From positions 1 through 35,021 of IMG/VR virus record IMGVR_UViG_3300045999_007880: a DNA stretch of 35,021 nt; one strand, 5' to 3'. The position numbers and the translations under genes were made by a program. Positions within the stretch are counted from its first letter, which is position 1. Each line of letters opens with the position of its first letter. Shown here piece by piece: positions 1 through 7,267 of this stretch. Below the pieces are notes generated by a model. It worked only from the letters and a program-made list of their open reading frames with translations, was not told the origin of the DNA and made no database searches. The stretch is from a virus.

Positions 1-9
1 AAGAATATA

Positions 10-76
10 GGATTGTTTCAGCAACTAATCGCTCGAAGAGCATCTGACTTATAATCAGACCGAAACACACAATCCA
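10..76 (+). tRNA. tRNA-like element, anticodon TAT, no T arm
   Basis: A perfect 7-bp closing stem (GGATTGT 10-16 with ACAATCC 69-75) encloses a perfect anticodon-type arm: TCTGA 43-47, loop CTTATAA, TCAGA 55-59, anticodon TAT (isoleucine AUA if translated). The D position has a short GCTC-GAA-GAGC hairpin (31-41). Only nine bases lie between the anticodon arm and the 3' closing strand, so there is no T arm, and CCA is not encoded. It may be a degenerate tRNA-Ile, or a tRNA-mimic such as a Y-type RNA, since the next gene is Ro60-like. Its first 19 bases (GGATTGTT.CAGCAACTAA) recur at 12666 in the structured RNA region. Confidence 0.45.
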
Positions 77-93
77 GATTGAAGGAAAATATC

Positions 94-1518
94 ATGAACT
101 TTACTGCTGCTGTACGTAATCATCTTAAAACTGCCGAAACTCGTACTGAGAACGGGATGCGTGCTCACGCTAACACCGGTTCGCGTATCCTTGACCTATT
201 CTCTACTGTGGGCAGCGCCCGCGGTGTTGATTTAACTTCTCAGCTTCATGCTGCGCTCGGTGAGAGCGAAGACCTCACTGTGCGTACTCTGCTATGGGCA
301 CGTGATATCCGTGGCGGGGCTGGCGAGCGACAGACCTTTCGCAATCTACTCTCCTCTCTAGAGTCTACCGACCCAGCTCTGGCCGGAGAGTTTATGCACA
401 AGATACCGGAACTCGGTCGTTGGGACGATTTGTTCACTTATCGTGATGCAACTAATCGTCAGGCTGCATTTGCTCTCATCAAGCAAGCACTGTCTGATGG
501 TAACGCCCTTTGTGCAAAATGGATGCCGCGTAAAGGTCCAGTCGCCGCTGAGCTGACTCGGTTTCTTGAACTGTCTCCGAAGCAGTACCGTAAGCTACTC
601 GTTCGCCTTACTAAGGTAGTCGAGTCGCAGATGTGTGCTAAGGAGTGGAATTCCATTAACTTCTCACATGTTCCGTCGCTTGCAAGTGCTCGGTACCAAA
701 AGGCTTTTGGGTGTAACGCTCCAGAGGCGTACAGCACCTATATTCGAGAGCTGCAAAAGCCTGTTCAACAGCGTGACCCTACTGTTAAGATTAACGCTGG
801 TGCTGTTTACCCGCACGATGTTGTTAAGTCTGTTGCCCGTGGCAATGCTGCGGTTGCAGACGCTCAGTGGCAAGCCCTGCCTAACTATGTAGGCGACGCT
901 AGCATTCTGCCGATGGTAGATGTAAGCGGTTCGATGGGTAACGCGGGCTACTCTGCTCCAGGCGTTGTGCAGCCGATTGACGTTGCAATAGCTCTTGGTG
1001 TTTATCTCAGCGAAAAAAACCGTTCTAAGTTTAAAGACCTAATCTTGACTTTTAGTGGGGCTCCTGAGTTTGTGCACTTGCAAGGCAATCTGTCCAGCCG
1101 TATGCGTCAGCTTAGCGGTGCTAAGTGGGCTATGAATACTAATCTGCACGCTGCATTTGACCGCATTCTGGATGTAGCTCTGAAGTATCGAGTACCTCAA
1201 GCAGACATGCCTGCAACACTGCTTATCCTCTCTGACATGCAGTTCGACCAGTGCACTCGCTACGACGATACAGCTATGGAGATGATTAAGCGTAAATACG
1301 AAGCAGTTGGCTATACTGTTCCTCGCATTGTCTTCTGGAACCTAAATGCTCGTTATGATAAGAACGGTTCTCCGGTACAGTTCGATTCCCGTGGAACCGC
1401 GCATGTGTCTGGATTTTCTCCTAGCGTTATGCAGAGTGTTCTTGCAAACGACCTCGAAGACTACACTCCCTACAATGTTATGTTGAAAACTCTACTAAAT
1501 CCTCGTTACAACCCTTAA
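94..1518 (+). CDS. Ro60-like RNA-binding protein (DUF2828/TROVE-vWA)
   Basis: 474 aa from the ATG behind AAGGA at 82-86; an upstream in-frame TTG at 79 lacks a better site. The N-terminal ~230 residues are helical and carry ARDIRGGAGERQ (about 69-80), a hallmark of DUF2828/TROVE-type proteins. The C-terminal half is a von Willebrand A fold with a MIDAS motif DVSGS near 275 and LSDMQFD near 379. Ro60 relatives bind misfolded RNAs and Y RNAs through a TROVE ring; bacterial Rsr genes are often next to Y-RNA genes. Here a tRNA-like element ends 18 bp upstream. The family call is fairly secure; RNA partner and role are inference. Distant vWA/MoxR-type function is the alternative. Confidence 0.75.
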   Translation: MNFTAAVRNHLKTAETRTENGMRAHANTGSRILDLFSTVGSARGVDLTSQLHAALGESEDLTVRTLLWARDIRGGAGERQTFRNLLSSLESTDPALAGEFMHKIPELGRWDDLFTYRDATNRQAAFALIKQALSDGNALCAKWMPRKGPVAAELTRFLELSPKQYRKLLVRLTKVVESQMCAKEWNSINFSHVPSLASARYQKAFGCNAPEAYSTYIRELQKPVQQRDPTVKINAGAVYPHDVVKSVARGNAAVADAQWQALPNYVGDASILPMVDVSGSMGNAGYSAPGVVQPIDVAIALGVYLSEKNRSKFKDLILTFSGAPEFVHLQGNLSSRMRQLSGAKWAMNTNLHAAFDRILDVALKYRVPQADMPATLLILSDMQFDQCTRYDDTAMEMIKRKYEAVGYTVPRIVFWNLNARYDKNGSPVQFDSRGTAHVSGFSPSVMQSVLANDLEDYTPYNVMLKTLLNPRYNP

Positions 1519-1532
1519 TCTAGGAAAAGACA

Positions 1533-1808
1533 ATGGCAAAAGGTAAAGCCTCTGGCAAAACTTACACTTCTAAAGGGCTGCACAGCAATGTCAGTCGTAG
1601 TATCACTCGTGCCCTGCGTAGAGAGTATATGCAAAGTGGGGCACGAGTAATGAACCAGCTCCGAGCCTTTCGAAAAGGTAAGCGGGTAGTCGTAAAGATT
1701 GATAACCCGAATAAAGAAGAGACTAATCGTCCCTATCTGTATGTAGAGGCTTCTACAATTTGGAAAGCAATCCCAAAAAATAATCTTAGCACTGGAGGAA
1801 TGCAATGA
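1533..1808 (+). CDS. Small basic protein of unknown function
   Basis: 91 aa, ATG preceded by AGGAAAAGAC. The N-terminal 60 residues are rich in Lys/Arg and Ser/Thr (MAKGKASGKTY...), suggesting nucleic-acid contact, but no family is recognised. It lies 14 bp after the Ro-like gene and its stop overlaps the next start (ATGA), so it is part of the same operon and could act with the Ro-like protein; that is a guess from position only. Confidence 0.6.
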   Translation: MAKGKASGKTYTSKGLHSNVSRSITRALRREYMQSGARVMNQLRAFRKGKRVVVKIDNPNKEETNRPYLYVEASTIWKAIPKNNLSTGGMQ

Positions 1809-1978
1809 GCCGTACTATTGAACTGCGTTATAGCACCTATGATGAAATGAACACTCGTCTTATAGAGTCTCAACCTAAAAACGTGAGCTATGAGTTTGAG
1901 ATTACCGATGAGACCGAGCTTGACACGCTCTATGCTCATTTTGAGCGATTTTGTGAAGCAATTGGATTTAGTGTATAA
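1805..1978 (+). CDS. Small acidic protein of unknown function
   Basis: 57 aa beginning MSRTIELRYSTYDEMN and ending CEAIGFSV. The ATG overlaps the TGA of the previous gene (ATGA) behind GGAGGAATGCA, and its TAA overlaps the dUTPase start (TAATG), a translational-coupling arrangement on both sides. Net acidic; no motif or family recognised. Confidence 0.6.
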   Translation: MSRTIELRYSTYDEMNTRLIESQPKNVSYEFEITDETELDTLYAHFERFCEAIGFSV

Positions 1979-2493
1979 TGTTTTTAAGTCGCACACTCAA
2001 ATTCTTTCGGCTTCATCCAGAAGCTCGGCTTCCCTCTTTTGCTACAGAAGGTTCCGCCTGTTTTGACCTCTGTGCCTCATTGATTCCCGGTGCTGAGATT
2101 AAATCCTATACTTGGCTCAATGTGGTAGGCCTAGAAGCTGTTGGCAACTCTCGTAGTATTGCACTACGTCCTGGACACCGATATCTTATTCCGACTAATC
2201 TTATTATGGATATTCCTGAGCGTTTCTCAGTGCGTATTCATCCACGCAGCGGTCTGGCACTAAAGAGTGGTATTACTCTCATCAACTGTGAAGGAGTAAT
2301 TGATAGCGATTATGTTGAGCCTACCTACATCACTCTACTTAACTTAAGTGACTCTATTGTAGAGATTAAGGATGGCGACAGAGTCGCACAAGGGGAGTTG
2401 GTTCGTTCAGAAACCTACGAGATTGAAGAAATGACAGACCGTCCAGAGCCAAAATCGTCTCGTAAAGGCGGATTTGGGAGTACTGGGGCATGA
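1978..2493 (+). CDS. dut: dUTP diphosphatase (dUTPase)
   Basis: 171 aa trimeric-type dUTPase that hydrolyses dUTP to dUMP and PPi, supplying dUMP for thymidylate and keeping uracil out of phage DNA. The five family motifs appear in order: GSACFDLCA (I), PRSGLA (II), GVIDSDYVEP (III, substrate-binding Asp/Tyr), GDRVAQGEL (IV) and the C-terminal Phe-containing lid RKGGFGSTG (V). An insertion of about 20 residues between motifs I and II makes it slightly longer than the usual ~150 aa. The start is coupled to the upstream stop and the next gene overlaps by 4 bp. Confidence 0.95.
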   Translation: MFLSRTLKFFRLHPEARLPSFATEGSACFDLCASLIPGAEIKSYTWLNVVGLEAVGNSRSIALRPGHRYLIPTNLIMDIPERFSVRIHPRSGLALKSGITLINCEGVIDSDYVEPTYITLLNLSDSIVEIKDGDRVAQGELVRSETYEIEEMTDRPEPKSSRKGGFGSTGA

Positions 2494-2903
2494 TAGTTGG
2501 ATTTACCGCATCAACTTTTGATTTGCTACATGCGGGTCATATTATGATGCTGCGGGAAGCCAAAAGTCAGTGTGACTATTTAATCTGTGGACTACAAGTA
2601 GACCCCTCGGTAGATAGACCACAAAAGAATCGGCCTGTGCAAACGCTCGTAGAGCGATACGCCCAGCTATCGGCTGTGAAGTATGTAGATGAGATTGTCT
2701 GTTATCAGACAGAACAAGACCTAGAAGATATACTCGGTCTGTATCCGATTAATGTGCGCGTTATGGGTATTGAGTATAAGGATAAAGATTTTACTGGTCG
2801 AGAGATTTGTAAACGTCGCGGTATTAGTATCTACTTCAATACTAGAGACCATAGGTTTAGTTCTAGCGATTTGCGAGCACGCGTCTCTCAAAATCAAAGC
2901 TAA
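2490..2903 (+). CDS. Cytidylyltransferase-like nucleotidyltransferase
   Basis: 137 aa with the HxGH class I nucleotidylyltransferase signature in TFDLLHAGHIMML (residues about 9-21) and a C-terminal SSSDLR phosphate-contact motif. Size and spacing match glycerol-3-phosphate cytidylyltransferase (TagD) or the nucleotidylyl domain of RfaE/HldE; these make CDP- or ADP-linked intermediates. The substrate cannot be told from sequence. ATGA overlap with dut places it in a nucleotide-metabolism operon, ended by the terminator at 2930. Confidence 0.85.
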   Translation: MIVGFTASTFDLLHAGHIMMLREAKSQCDYLICGLQVDPSVDRPQKNRPVQTLVERYAQLSAVKYVDEIVCYQTEQDLEDILGLYPINVRVMGIEYKDKDFTGREICKRRGISIYFNTRDHRFSSSDLRARVSQNQS

Positions 2904-2929
2904 TACTTCTAAAGCAGGTAAAAAATTCA

Positions 2930-2958
2930 AAAAAGCGGCTTGACAGCCGCTTTTTCTT
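2930..2958 (+). terminator. Intrinsic terminator
   Basis: An 11-bp perfect stem (AAAAAGCGGCT / AGCCGCTTTTT) with loop TGAC is followed by TTTTTCTTTT. It closes the Ro-like/dut operon 27 bp after the last stop. Its loop forms part of the -35 of the next promoter. Confidence 0.85.
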
Positions 2959-2968
2959 TTGCTATATT
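2940..2968 (+). promoter_or_regulatory. Sigma70-type promoter nested in the terminator
   Basis: TTGACA (2940-2945), 17-bp spacer, TATATT (2963-2968). The -35 is made of the last stem base, the loop and the first right-arm base of the terminator. Predicted TSS is near 2975, so translation of the next gene must begin at the ATG at 2992. Confidence 0.75.
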
Positions 2969-2991
2969 ATAGTATGAAACAGGAGACTTGC

Positions 2992-3258
2992 ATGACTGAT
3001 TTAGAGGGCATGACCCGCGAACAGTTAATTGAGCAAATTGTACATCTTCGTAGAGCGCTCGATCTCTATGAGCGTGAGCGTGCTCGTTTTCGTCACGCAC
3101 ACCCAGAGATGACTGGAGTCTACTTTCTTACTGGTGGACACGGCGAGACAGATGCTAATGAGTTACCTCAGTTTGTTCGCATCTGCCCAGCATACGGTTG
3201 CGCTTGGGAACAAGTCTATGAAAAGACCGACAAAACTATTAGCTATGAAGGAGATTAA
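2992..3258 (+). CDS. Small protein of unknown function
   Basis: 88 aa, MTDLEGMTREQLIEQ at the N-terminus, then a charged helix with many Arg/Glu (LRRALDLYERERARF). The start follows CAGGAGACTTGC; an ATG at 2974 sits on the predicted transcription start and is rejected. Family not recognised. The N-terminus resembles a short coiled coil. Confidence 0.65.
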   Translation: MTDLEGMTREQLIEQIVHLRRALDLYERERARFRHAHPEMTGVYFLTGGHGETDANELPQFVRICPAYGCAWEQVYEKTDKTISYEGD

Positions 3259-3259
3259 A

Positions 3260-3493
3260 ATGAAAATTAGCATTACAGAACTTGCCGTGCACCTGGAAGG
3301 TGCTAACCTAATGTTTGGAGACAATCTAACTCGTGTTAGGTTGGAAGATGACAATGAAGGATACTTTCTCACTCTGACTCAAGAAACTGAAAACCGCGGT
3401 ATGCAGCAAGTGCGTTTGAGTTTTGAGGAACTCGACCTCATTGTTAATGCAGCCGAACAACTGAGAAAAATTGTAGCTGAATCTGAAAGCTGA
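3260..3493 (+). CDS. Small protein of unknown function
   Basis: 77 aa starting MKISITELAVHLEGANL, one base after the previous stop with GAAGGAGATTAAA as ribosome site. Alternating beta strands and a C-terminal helix (DLIVNAAEQLRKIV). No family recognised; it is in a chain of tightly packed small genes. Confidence 0.6.
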   Translation: MKISITELAVHLEGANLMFGDNLTRVRLEDDNEGYFLTLTQETENRGMQQVRLSFEELDLIVNAAEQLRKIVAESES

Positions 3494-3498
3494 GTGCG

Positions 3499-3663
3499 TT
3501 GAAAAAATTTCTAGCTTATCTACACCACCCAACTACTTTTGAGCACTCACAAACCTATACTTTTTTAGCTGACGGGTTGATGTCTGCACTAGTGATTGCT
3601 TATCAAAAAGCTCGTCAAACTGATTTGTATGTAGCGGCTGTTGAGGAACAGAAAAATGCGTAA
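3499..3663 (+). CDS. Possible small protein, TTG start
   Basis: 54 aa (MKKFLAYLHHPTTFEH...VEEQKNA) starting at TTG five bases after the previous stop; its TAA overlaps the next gene by 8 bp. The Shine-Dalgarno site is weak. It is supported because it exactly fills an otherwise empty gap in a fully packed operon and several neighbours also use TTG. No family recognised. Confidence 0.45.
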   Translation: MKKFLAYLHHPTTFEHSQTYTFLADGLMSALVIAYQKARQTDLYVAAVEEQKNA

Positions 3664-4279
3664 TATTATCTTTGTGGATATCGACGGAGTGCTCCTGCCA
3701 GGCAAGATGCACCTCTTTGACCGTAACCGCAAAGCTGTTGCAGATTTTATGGCTGGTTCGCCTGATGGGCTTGTACCTTATTTTGACCCGGTTGCTGTGC
3801 GCATGTTTCAGCTCTGGTCTACCTACTCATCTGCGCAGATTGTGTTCAGCACTACTTGGGCTTTTCGCAGTGAACGCGCAGTTGAGTTTGTCAAGCATAT
3901 CATGGCGAGTAACGATTTAAACTTTCAGTATCATAGTCATCCAGTAACTCCGTTCCGTCTTACTTCTAACAAACTGCATAACGTTGGTTTGTGGGTTGAG
4001 GACTACGGTCGAGACGGCGATAACTATCTCATTGTAGATGATGATAGTTCTATTGCCGCTATTAATAATTATTCTGTACCGTGGATTGAAGATATAGATG
4101 CGAAGGCTCATGCTATCATTCCAGACTATAATGATGGTTTGACTTGGAAGCATTTTAAAGATGGATGCAAACATCTACGCATTGATACAGCAAACATGAT
4201 GCAGCTAGAATTTGGTGTTGTCCCACGTAGTCGTGAGGACGTCGAACGCGAACGTGAATTGCTACACGCTTTTTTCTAA
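3656..4279 (+). CDS. HAD-like phosphatase
   Basis: 207 aa from the ATG behind GAGGAACAGAAA. HAD motif I is IIFVDIDGVLLPG (residues 4-16, nucleophile and acid Asp pair), motif II is the Thr/Ser in VFSTTWAFR near 65, and the acidic motif IV is LIVDDDSS near 125. Such small phage HAD proteins act on nucleotide or nucleic-acid phosphates; the substrate here is unknown. A C-terminal ~60-residue extension follows the HAD core. Confidence 0.75.
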   Translation: MRNIIFVDIDGVLLPGKMHLFDRNRKAVADFMAGSPDGLVPYFDPVAVRMFQLWSTYSSAQIVFSTTWAFRSERAVEFVKHIMASNDLNFQYHSHPVTPFRLTSNKLHNVGLWVEDYGRDGDNYLIVDDDSSIAAINNYSVPWIEDIDAKAHAIIPDYNDGLTWKHFKDGCKHLRIDTANMMQLEFGVVPRSREDVERERELLHAFF

Positions 4280-4288
4280 GAGGATAAA

Positions 4289-4528
4289 ATGAATTATAAA
4301 TATGTACTACTGCTAGACCGTGCTTATCTGCTCAAGTCTCTTGACGAACTGGAGCAGCACGGATACAACCCGGATAAAGATACTTTGTATGAATTGGGTC
4401 GTAAGATTCGAGTGACCTATGAACCGAAGATTGAAGAAGTTATCTCAGCTCATCCTAAAATTGAGATAGCAACCAAAAGTGTGTCACAAGTTGTTAAACC
4501 TACTTGGGGAGGCTCGCATGGAACATGA
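4289..4528 (+). CDS. Small protein of unknown function
   Basis: 79 aa (MNYKYVLLLDRAYLLKSL...). ATG behind AGAGGATAAA, nine bases after the HAD gene, and overlapping the next gene by 11 bp. No family recognised. Confidence 0.55.
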   Translation: MNYKYVLLLDRAYLLKSLDELEQHGYNPDKDTLYELGRKIRVTYEPKIEEVISAHPKIEIATKSVSQVVKPTWGGSHGT

Positions 4529-4730
4529 GCCTAGTCTTAGTGATTTACTTAGACAAGTGCTGAAACGGCTAGACGATATTGAAATGCAAATTAGAGCTGT
4601 TCCTCCCATCCATCCCATAAAGCTAGATTCGCAAACTATAAAATGTGGGAAATGTGGTATGGAATGGAAGGGAGCTATGAACTATAAATGCTATAATTCG
4701 TACTGTCCTATGCAAACAACCTTATTTTGA
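4518..4730 (+). CDS. Small zinc-ribbon protein
   Basis: 70 aa; the start is MEHEPSLSD behind GGGGAGGCTCGC rather than an earlier in-frame ATG at 4479. An N-terminal helix (LLRQVLKRLDDIEMQIR) precedes IKCGKCGMEWKG and YKCYNSYCPM, two cysteine pairs (CxxC and CxxxxC) that would bind one zinc. Likely a protein- or nucleic-acid-binding accessory factor; family unknown. Confidence 0.65.
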   Translation: MEHEPSLSDLLRQVLKRLDDIEMQIRAVPPIHPIKLDSQTIKCGKCGMEWKGAMNYKCYNSYCPMQTTLF

Positions 4731-4739
4731 GTATTAAAA

Positions 4740-5114
4740 ATGAGCAACAAATCTAACTTGCTTGAAGCGCTCTCAAATGCCTCAAGAGAATGGGAAGAAG
4801 CTGTTAAGGAGTATGAGGTCAAGAACGACGCTTGGTGGAACTCTCTTACCGAGACTGAGCGTGAAGATGCGTTTTACGCAGTTGTAAAACGTATCTATCA
4901 AGGCGAGATCAAAGAGCGTGGATCTTATCGCTATGTCCTGTATAATGTGTTTGGATTTGGTCCAGGCATGTATGTTCAGGGAATGGAATGTGGGTATCTA
5001 GAGCTGCATAATGCAATCTACACTCACGAAGAGATGCGAGAACTTCGTGACCGTGAGCTAGCCTCTAAAGGTATTGAAGTTGAAACTACTATGGTGAAGT
5101 TAAAAAATGACTAG
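4740..5114 (+). CDS. Protein of unknown function
   Basis: 124 aa, rich in Glu and aromatic residues (WEEAVKEYEVKNDAWWN), no recognised domain. It follows the zinc-ribbon gene by nine bases and overlaps the SLOG-type gene by 8 bp. Confidence 0.6.
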   Translation: MSNKSNLLEALSNASREWEEAVKEYEVKNDAWWNSLTETEREDAFYAVVKRIYQGEIKERGSYRYVLYNVFGFGPGMYVQGMECGYLELHNAIYTHEEMRELRDRELASKGIEVETTMVKLKND

Positions 5115-5496
5115 AGTGTTGGTATGTGGCGGTCGCGAGTATGGCACTCGGGTAACTGAAGAAGGATATACAGTTATTAATACTGATGAAGTTAGTTATT
5201 TAAACACTATCTTAGATAGTCTTAAAACTGAGTTTACCGATTTAGTTATTATTCAGGGAGAGGCGCGCGGAGCAGATACCCTAGCTAAAGATTGGGCCAT
5301 TCGAAATAAAGTCATGACCCTTAGTTTTCCAGCTAACTGGAAGCAATACGGCAAGTCTGCAGGATATCGACGTAATACTCAAATGCTAGAAGAGGGTAAA
5401 CCTGATATTGTTATTGCGTTTCCAGGAGGTCGTGGAACTGAAATGATGTGTGAAATTGCAGAAACTGCGGGTATCACTGTGCGGAGAGTAACTTGA
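5107..5496 (+). CDS. SLOG-family (DUF2493, YspA/YpsA-related) protein
   Basis: 129 aa. The Rossmann-like signature is complete: MTRVLVCGGREYG at the N-terminus, IQGEARGADTLAKDWA in the middle and IAFPGGRGTEMM near residue 100. SLOG proteins bind nucleotides, nucleotide-derived ligands or NAD-type molecules and are common in phages without known substrate. ATG overlaps the upstream gene by 8 bp and the next start (TTG) overlaps its TGA. Confidence 0.85.
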   Translation: MTRVLVCGGREYGTRVTEEGYTVINTDEVSYLNTILDSLKTEFTDLVIIQGEARGADTLAKDWAIRNKVMTLSFPANWKQYGKSAGYRRNTQMLEEGKPDIVIAFPGGRGTEMMCEIAETAGITVRRVT

Positions 5497-5744
5497 AAAA
5501 AGTGTTAGCACACCTCTATATTTTAGCGTCTGCTTATACTGTAGCCTATATAATGAGCACAGTTATTATTATTGCAGCTGCCCTGACATTACACTTTATC
5601 TTCTGGATTCCTTTGACAGTGCCACCGCTAGAAGTGCTTGGAATTGGTATCAGATTTGTAGCAGTTGTAGCTGCTATTCTCGTAGTATTGTATGCGAGGA
5701 GTCTCGACTATCGTGAATCCGTTGTAGAATACCTACAACGTTAA
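5493..5744 (+). CDS. Small membrane protein
   Basis: 83 aa from a TTG overlapping the preceding TGA, with GGAG seven bases upstream. Two hydrophobic helices, about residues 7-40 and 45-68, separated by a short Pro-rich turn (IPLTVPPLE). Inner-membrane location is likely; function unknown. The 3' end carries a GTTGTAG/CTACAAC hairpin without a T tract. Confidence 0.6.
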   Translation: MKKVLAHLYILASAYTVAYIMSTVIIIAAALTLHFIFWIPLTVPPLEVLGIGIRFVAVVAAILVVLYARSLDYRESVVEYLQR

Positions 5745-5757
5745 AGTTACTGTACAC

Positions 5758-5786
5758 TTGCTCTAAGCTCTTGGATAGGTTATATT
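5758..5786 (+). promoter_or_regulatory. Sigma70-type promoter
   Basis: TTGCTC, 17 bp, TATATT. The leader then has AGTTATC (5788-5794) pairing with GATAACT (5804-5810), a 7-bp hairpin whose loop holds the ACGGAG ribosome site and which ends exactly at the ATG at 5811. Confidence 0.7.
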
Positions 5787-5810
5787 TAGTTATCAGCAAC
5801 GGAGATAACT

Positions 5811-6461
5811 ATGACTGGCCACCGCATCATCCGAAATCTCACTCGTCAAGGTAACGCTGTTCTCGGGGTTGGCTGCTACAGCGCCGCTTTGGCTACTCGT
5901 AGCAACTCAGATGTTGCCATTAAGATTGGCACTAATATGGATGACCCGTGGTTGGACTATCGTGGGCTGGTCATTGACGCTTATTCCAATAACCCGCATG
6001 TGCCGCACATTCACTCGTTCTATAGCGACTCTGCTAATGAGTTCTATGTGTGTACGATGGAACGTCTGGCTCCTACTACCTACAGTGACGAATCGCTTAC
6101 GGATTTTATCCGTGACTACGTGCTTGGCTATCACTCAGATGAGGAAGCTCAGGAGTTTCTTGATACCTATCCGACTCGAGTTCCTAATCCTCAGCAGTTG
6201 CTAGAAGTAGTTAATGCCATTAAGGAAAATACTACTCACGCAAAGAGCGGGCGTCCTTTTGGTATGGGCACTAATACCTATTGTGAGAATGAACAGGATG
6301 ATGATGACGATTGTGAGGGTCGTCGTCTTGATATGCACCGTGGCAACTTTATGTTGCGGGGAGAGGTACTTGTCATTACCGACCCGTGGTGCAATGTAAA
6401 TATGGATGACATAGCTGACTTGAGCCAGTGGGCGGAGCGTACAGTTGACTATTGCGGATAA
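5811..6461 (+). CDS. Protein-kinase-fold protein
   Basis: 216 aa. GVGCYSAALAT near residue 20 resembles a glycine-rich loop, DVAIKIG near 37 supplies the VAIK lysine, LDMHRGNFML near 173 matches the catalytic HxxN loop (Asp replaced in the HRD position) and VITDPW near 188 corresponds to the DFG metal-binding Asp. It resembles small phage kinases such as T7 gp0.7, which phosphorylate host factors during takeover. Kinase fold is fairly clear; activity and target are inferred. It has its own promoter and a hairpin-enclosed ribosome site. Confidence 0.7.
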   Translation: MTGHRIIRNLTRQGNAVLGVGCYSAALATRSNSDVAIKIGTNMDDPWLDYRGLVIDAYSNNPHVPHIHSFYSDSANEFYVCTMERLAPTTYSDESLTDFIRDYVLGYHSDEEAQEFLDTYPTRVPNPQQLLEVVNAIKENTTHAKSGRPFGMGTNTYCENEQDDDDDCEGRRLDMHRGNFMLRGEVLVITDPWCNVNMDDIADLSQWAERTVDYCG

Positions 6462-6636
6462 ACTTTACTACATACTAGTTCCATTTGAGGATGGTTTTCT
6501 CTATGTAATGAAAAATCAAGAAGAGCGTGCATCTTTTCAAACTTGGGAAGATGCACTTGCAGCTGCACGTGCTTGGAAAGCCTATAAGATTGTAGAAGAG
6601 GACAAAGATGAAAGTATATATTGGTCCGTACATTGA
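6445..6636 (+). CDS. Small protein of unknown function, TTG start
   Basis: 63 aa (MTIADKLYYILVPFEDGF...). TTG is preceded by GGCGGAGCGTACAG and overlaps the kinase-fold gene by 17 bp; its 3' end overlaps the next gene by 29 bp. No family recognised. Confidence 0.55.
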   Translation: MTIADKLYYILVPFEDGFLYVMKNQEERASFQTWEDALAAARAWKAYKIVEEDKDESIYWSVH

Positions 6637-7249
6637 CCGCTGGATTAGTCGAGTTCACGAACGTCACATGACTCGGCGATATGGTAATGAGTGGCAGGAT
6701 AATAAAGACTGGATTGACAATACTCTTGAAAAAATTGAGAACGGTCTTCAATCTTTTTACAATGCTACGATTAATCGCTATCTGGACAAAAAAGAACGTC
6801 GCATTGTCGTAAAGCTCGACCGTTGGGATACTTGGAGTATGGACCATACTCTTGCCCATATTATTCTTCCTATGCTGAAGCAACTTAAAACGACTAAGCA
6901 CGGCTCTCCGAACGTCGATGATGATGACGTTCCTGAGCATCTTCGTAGCACTGAGTCGCCTCCTGTCGAGAAGTGGCACGAGGACGGTAATGTTCACGCT
7001 CGTTGGGATTGGGTTCTCAATGAGATGATTTGGGCATTTGAGCAGAAGACTCGTGCTTGGTGGGAAGAGGACTACATCATTGAGCACGCAGAGTTTGAAT
7101 TTAGCTCAGAGCCAGATGAGGACGGTAATCGTGAGTTTAAACTGAAAAAAGAAGGTAAATATGACCGTGAGGGCGAACGTGCTCATCAAGCACGTATGAA
7201 CAACGGATTCCGGCTGTTCGGCAAGTACTATGAAGCCCTCTGGAACTAG
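6608..7249 (+). CDS. Conserved phage protein of unknown function
   Basis: 213 aa starting MKVYIGPYIDRWISRVHER. This opening and the Trp-rich body (WDTWSMDHTLAHIILPML, WEEDYIIEHAEFEF) are of a type I recall from many tailed phages of marine and enteric bacteria, always as a hypothetical protein. Soluble and acidic. Not assigned to any process. Confidence 0.75.
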   Translation: MKVYIGPYIDRWISRVHERHMTRRYGNEWQDNKDWIDNTLEKIENGLQSFYNATINRYLDKKERRIVVKLDRWDTWSMDHTLAHIILPMLKQLKTTKHGSPNVDDDDVPEHLRSTESPPVEKWHEDGNVHARWDWVLNEMIWAFEQKTRAWWEEDYIIEHAEFEFSSEPDEDGNREFKLKKEGKYDREGERAHQARMNNGFRLFGKYYEALWN

Positions 7250-7267
7250 ACAGAAAGGAGAAAGTTA

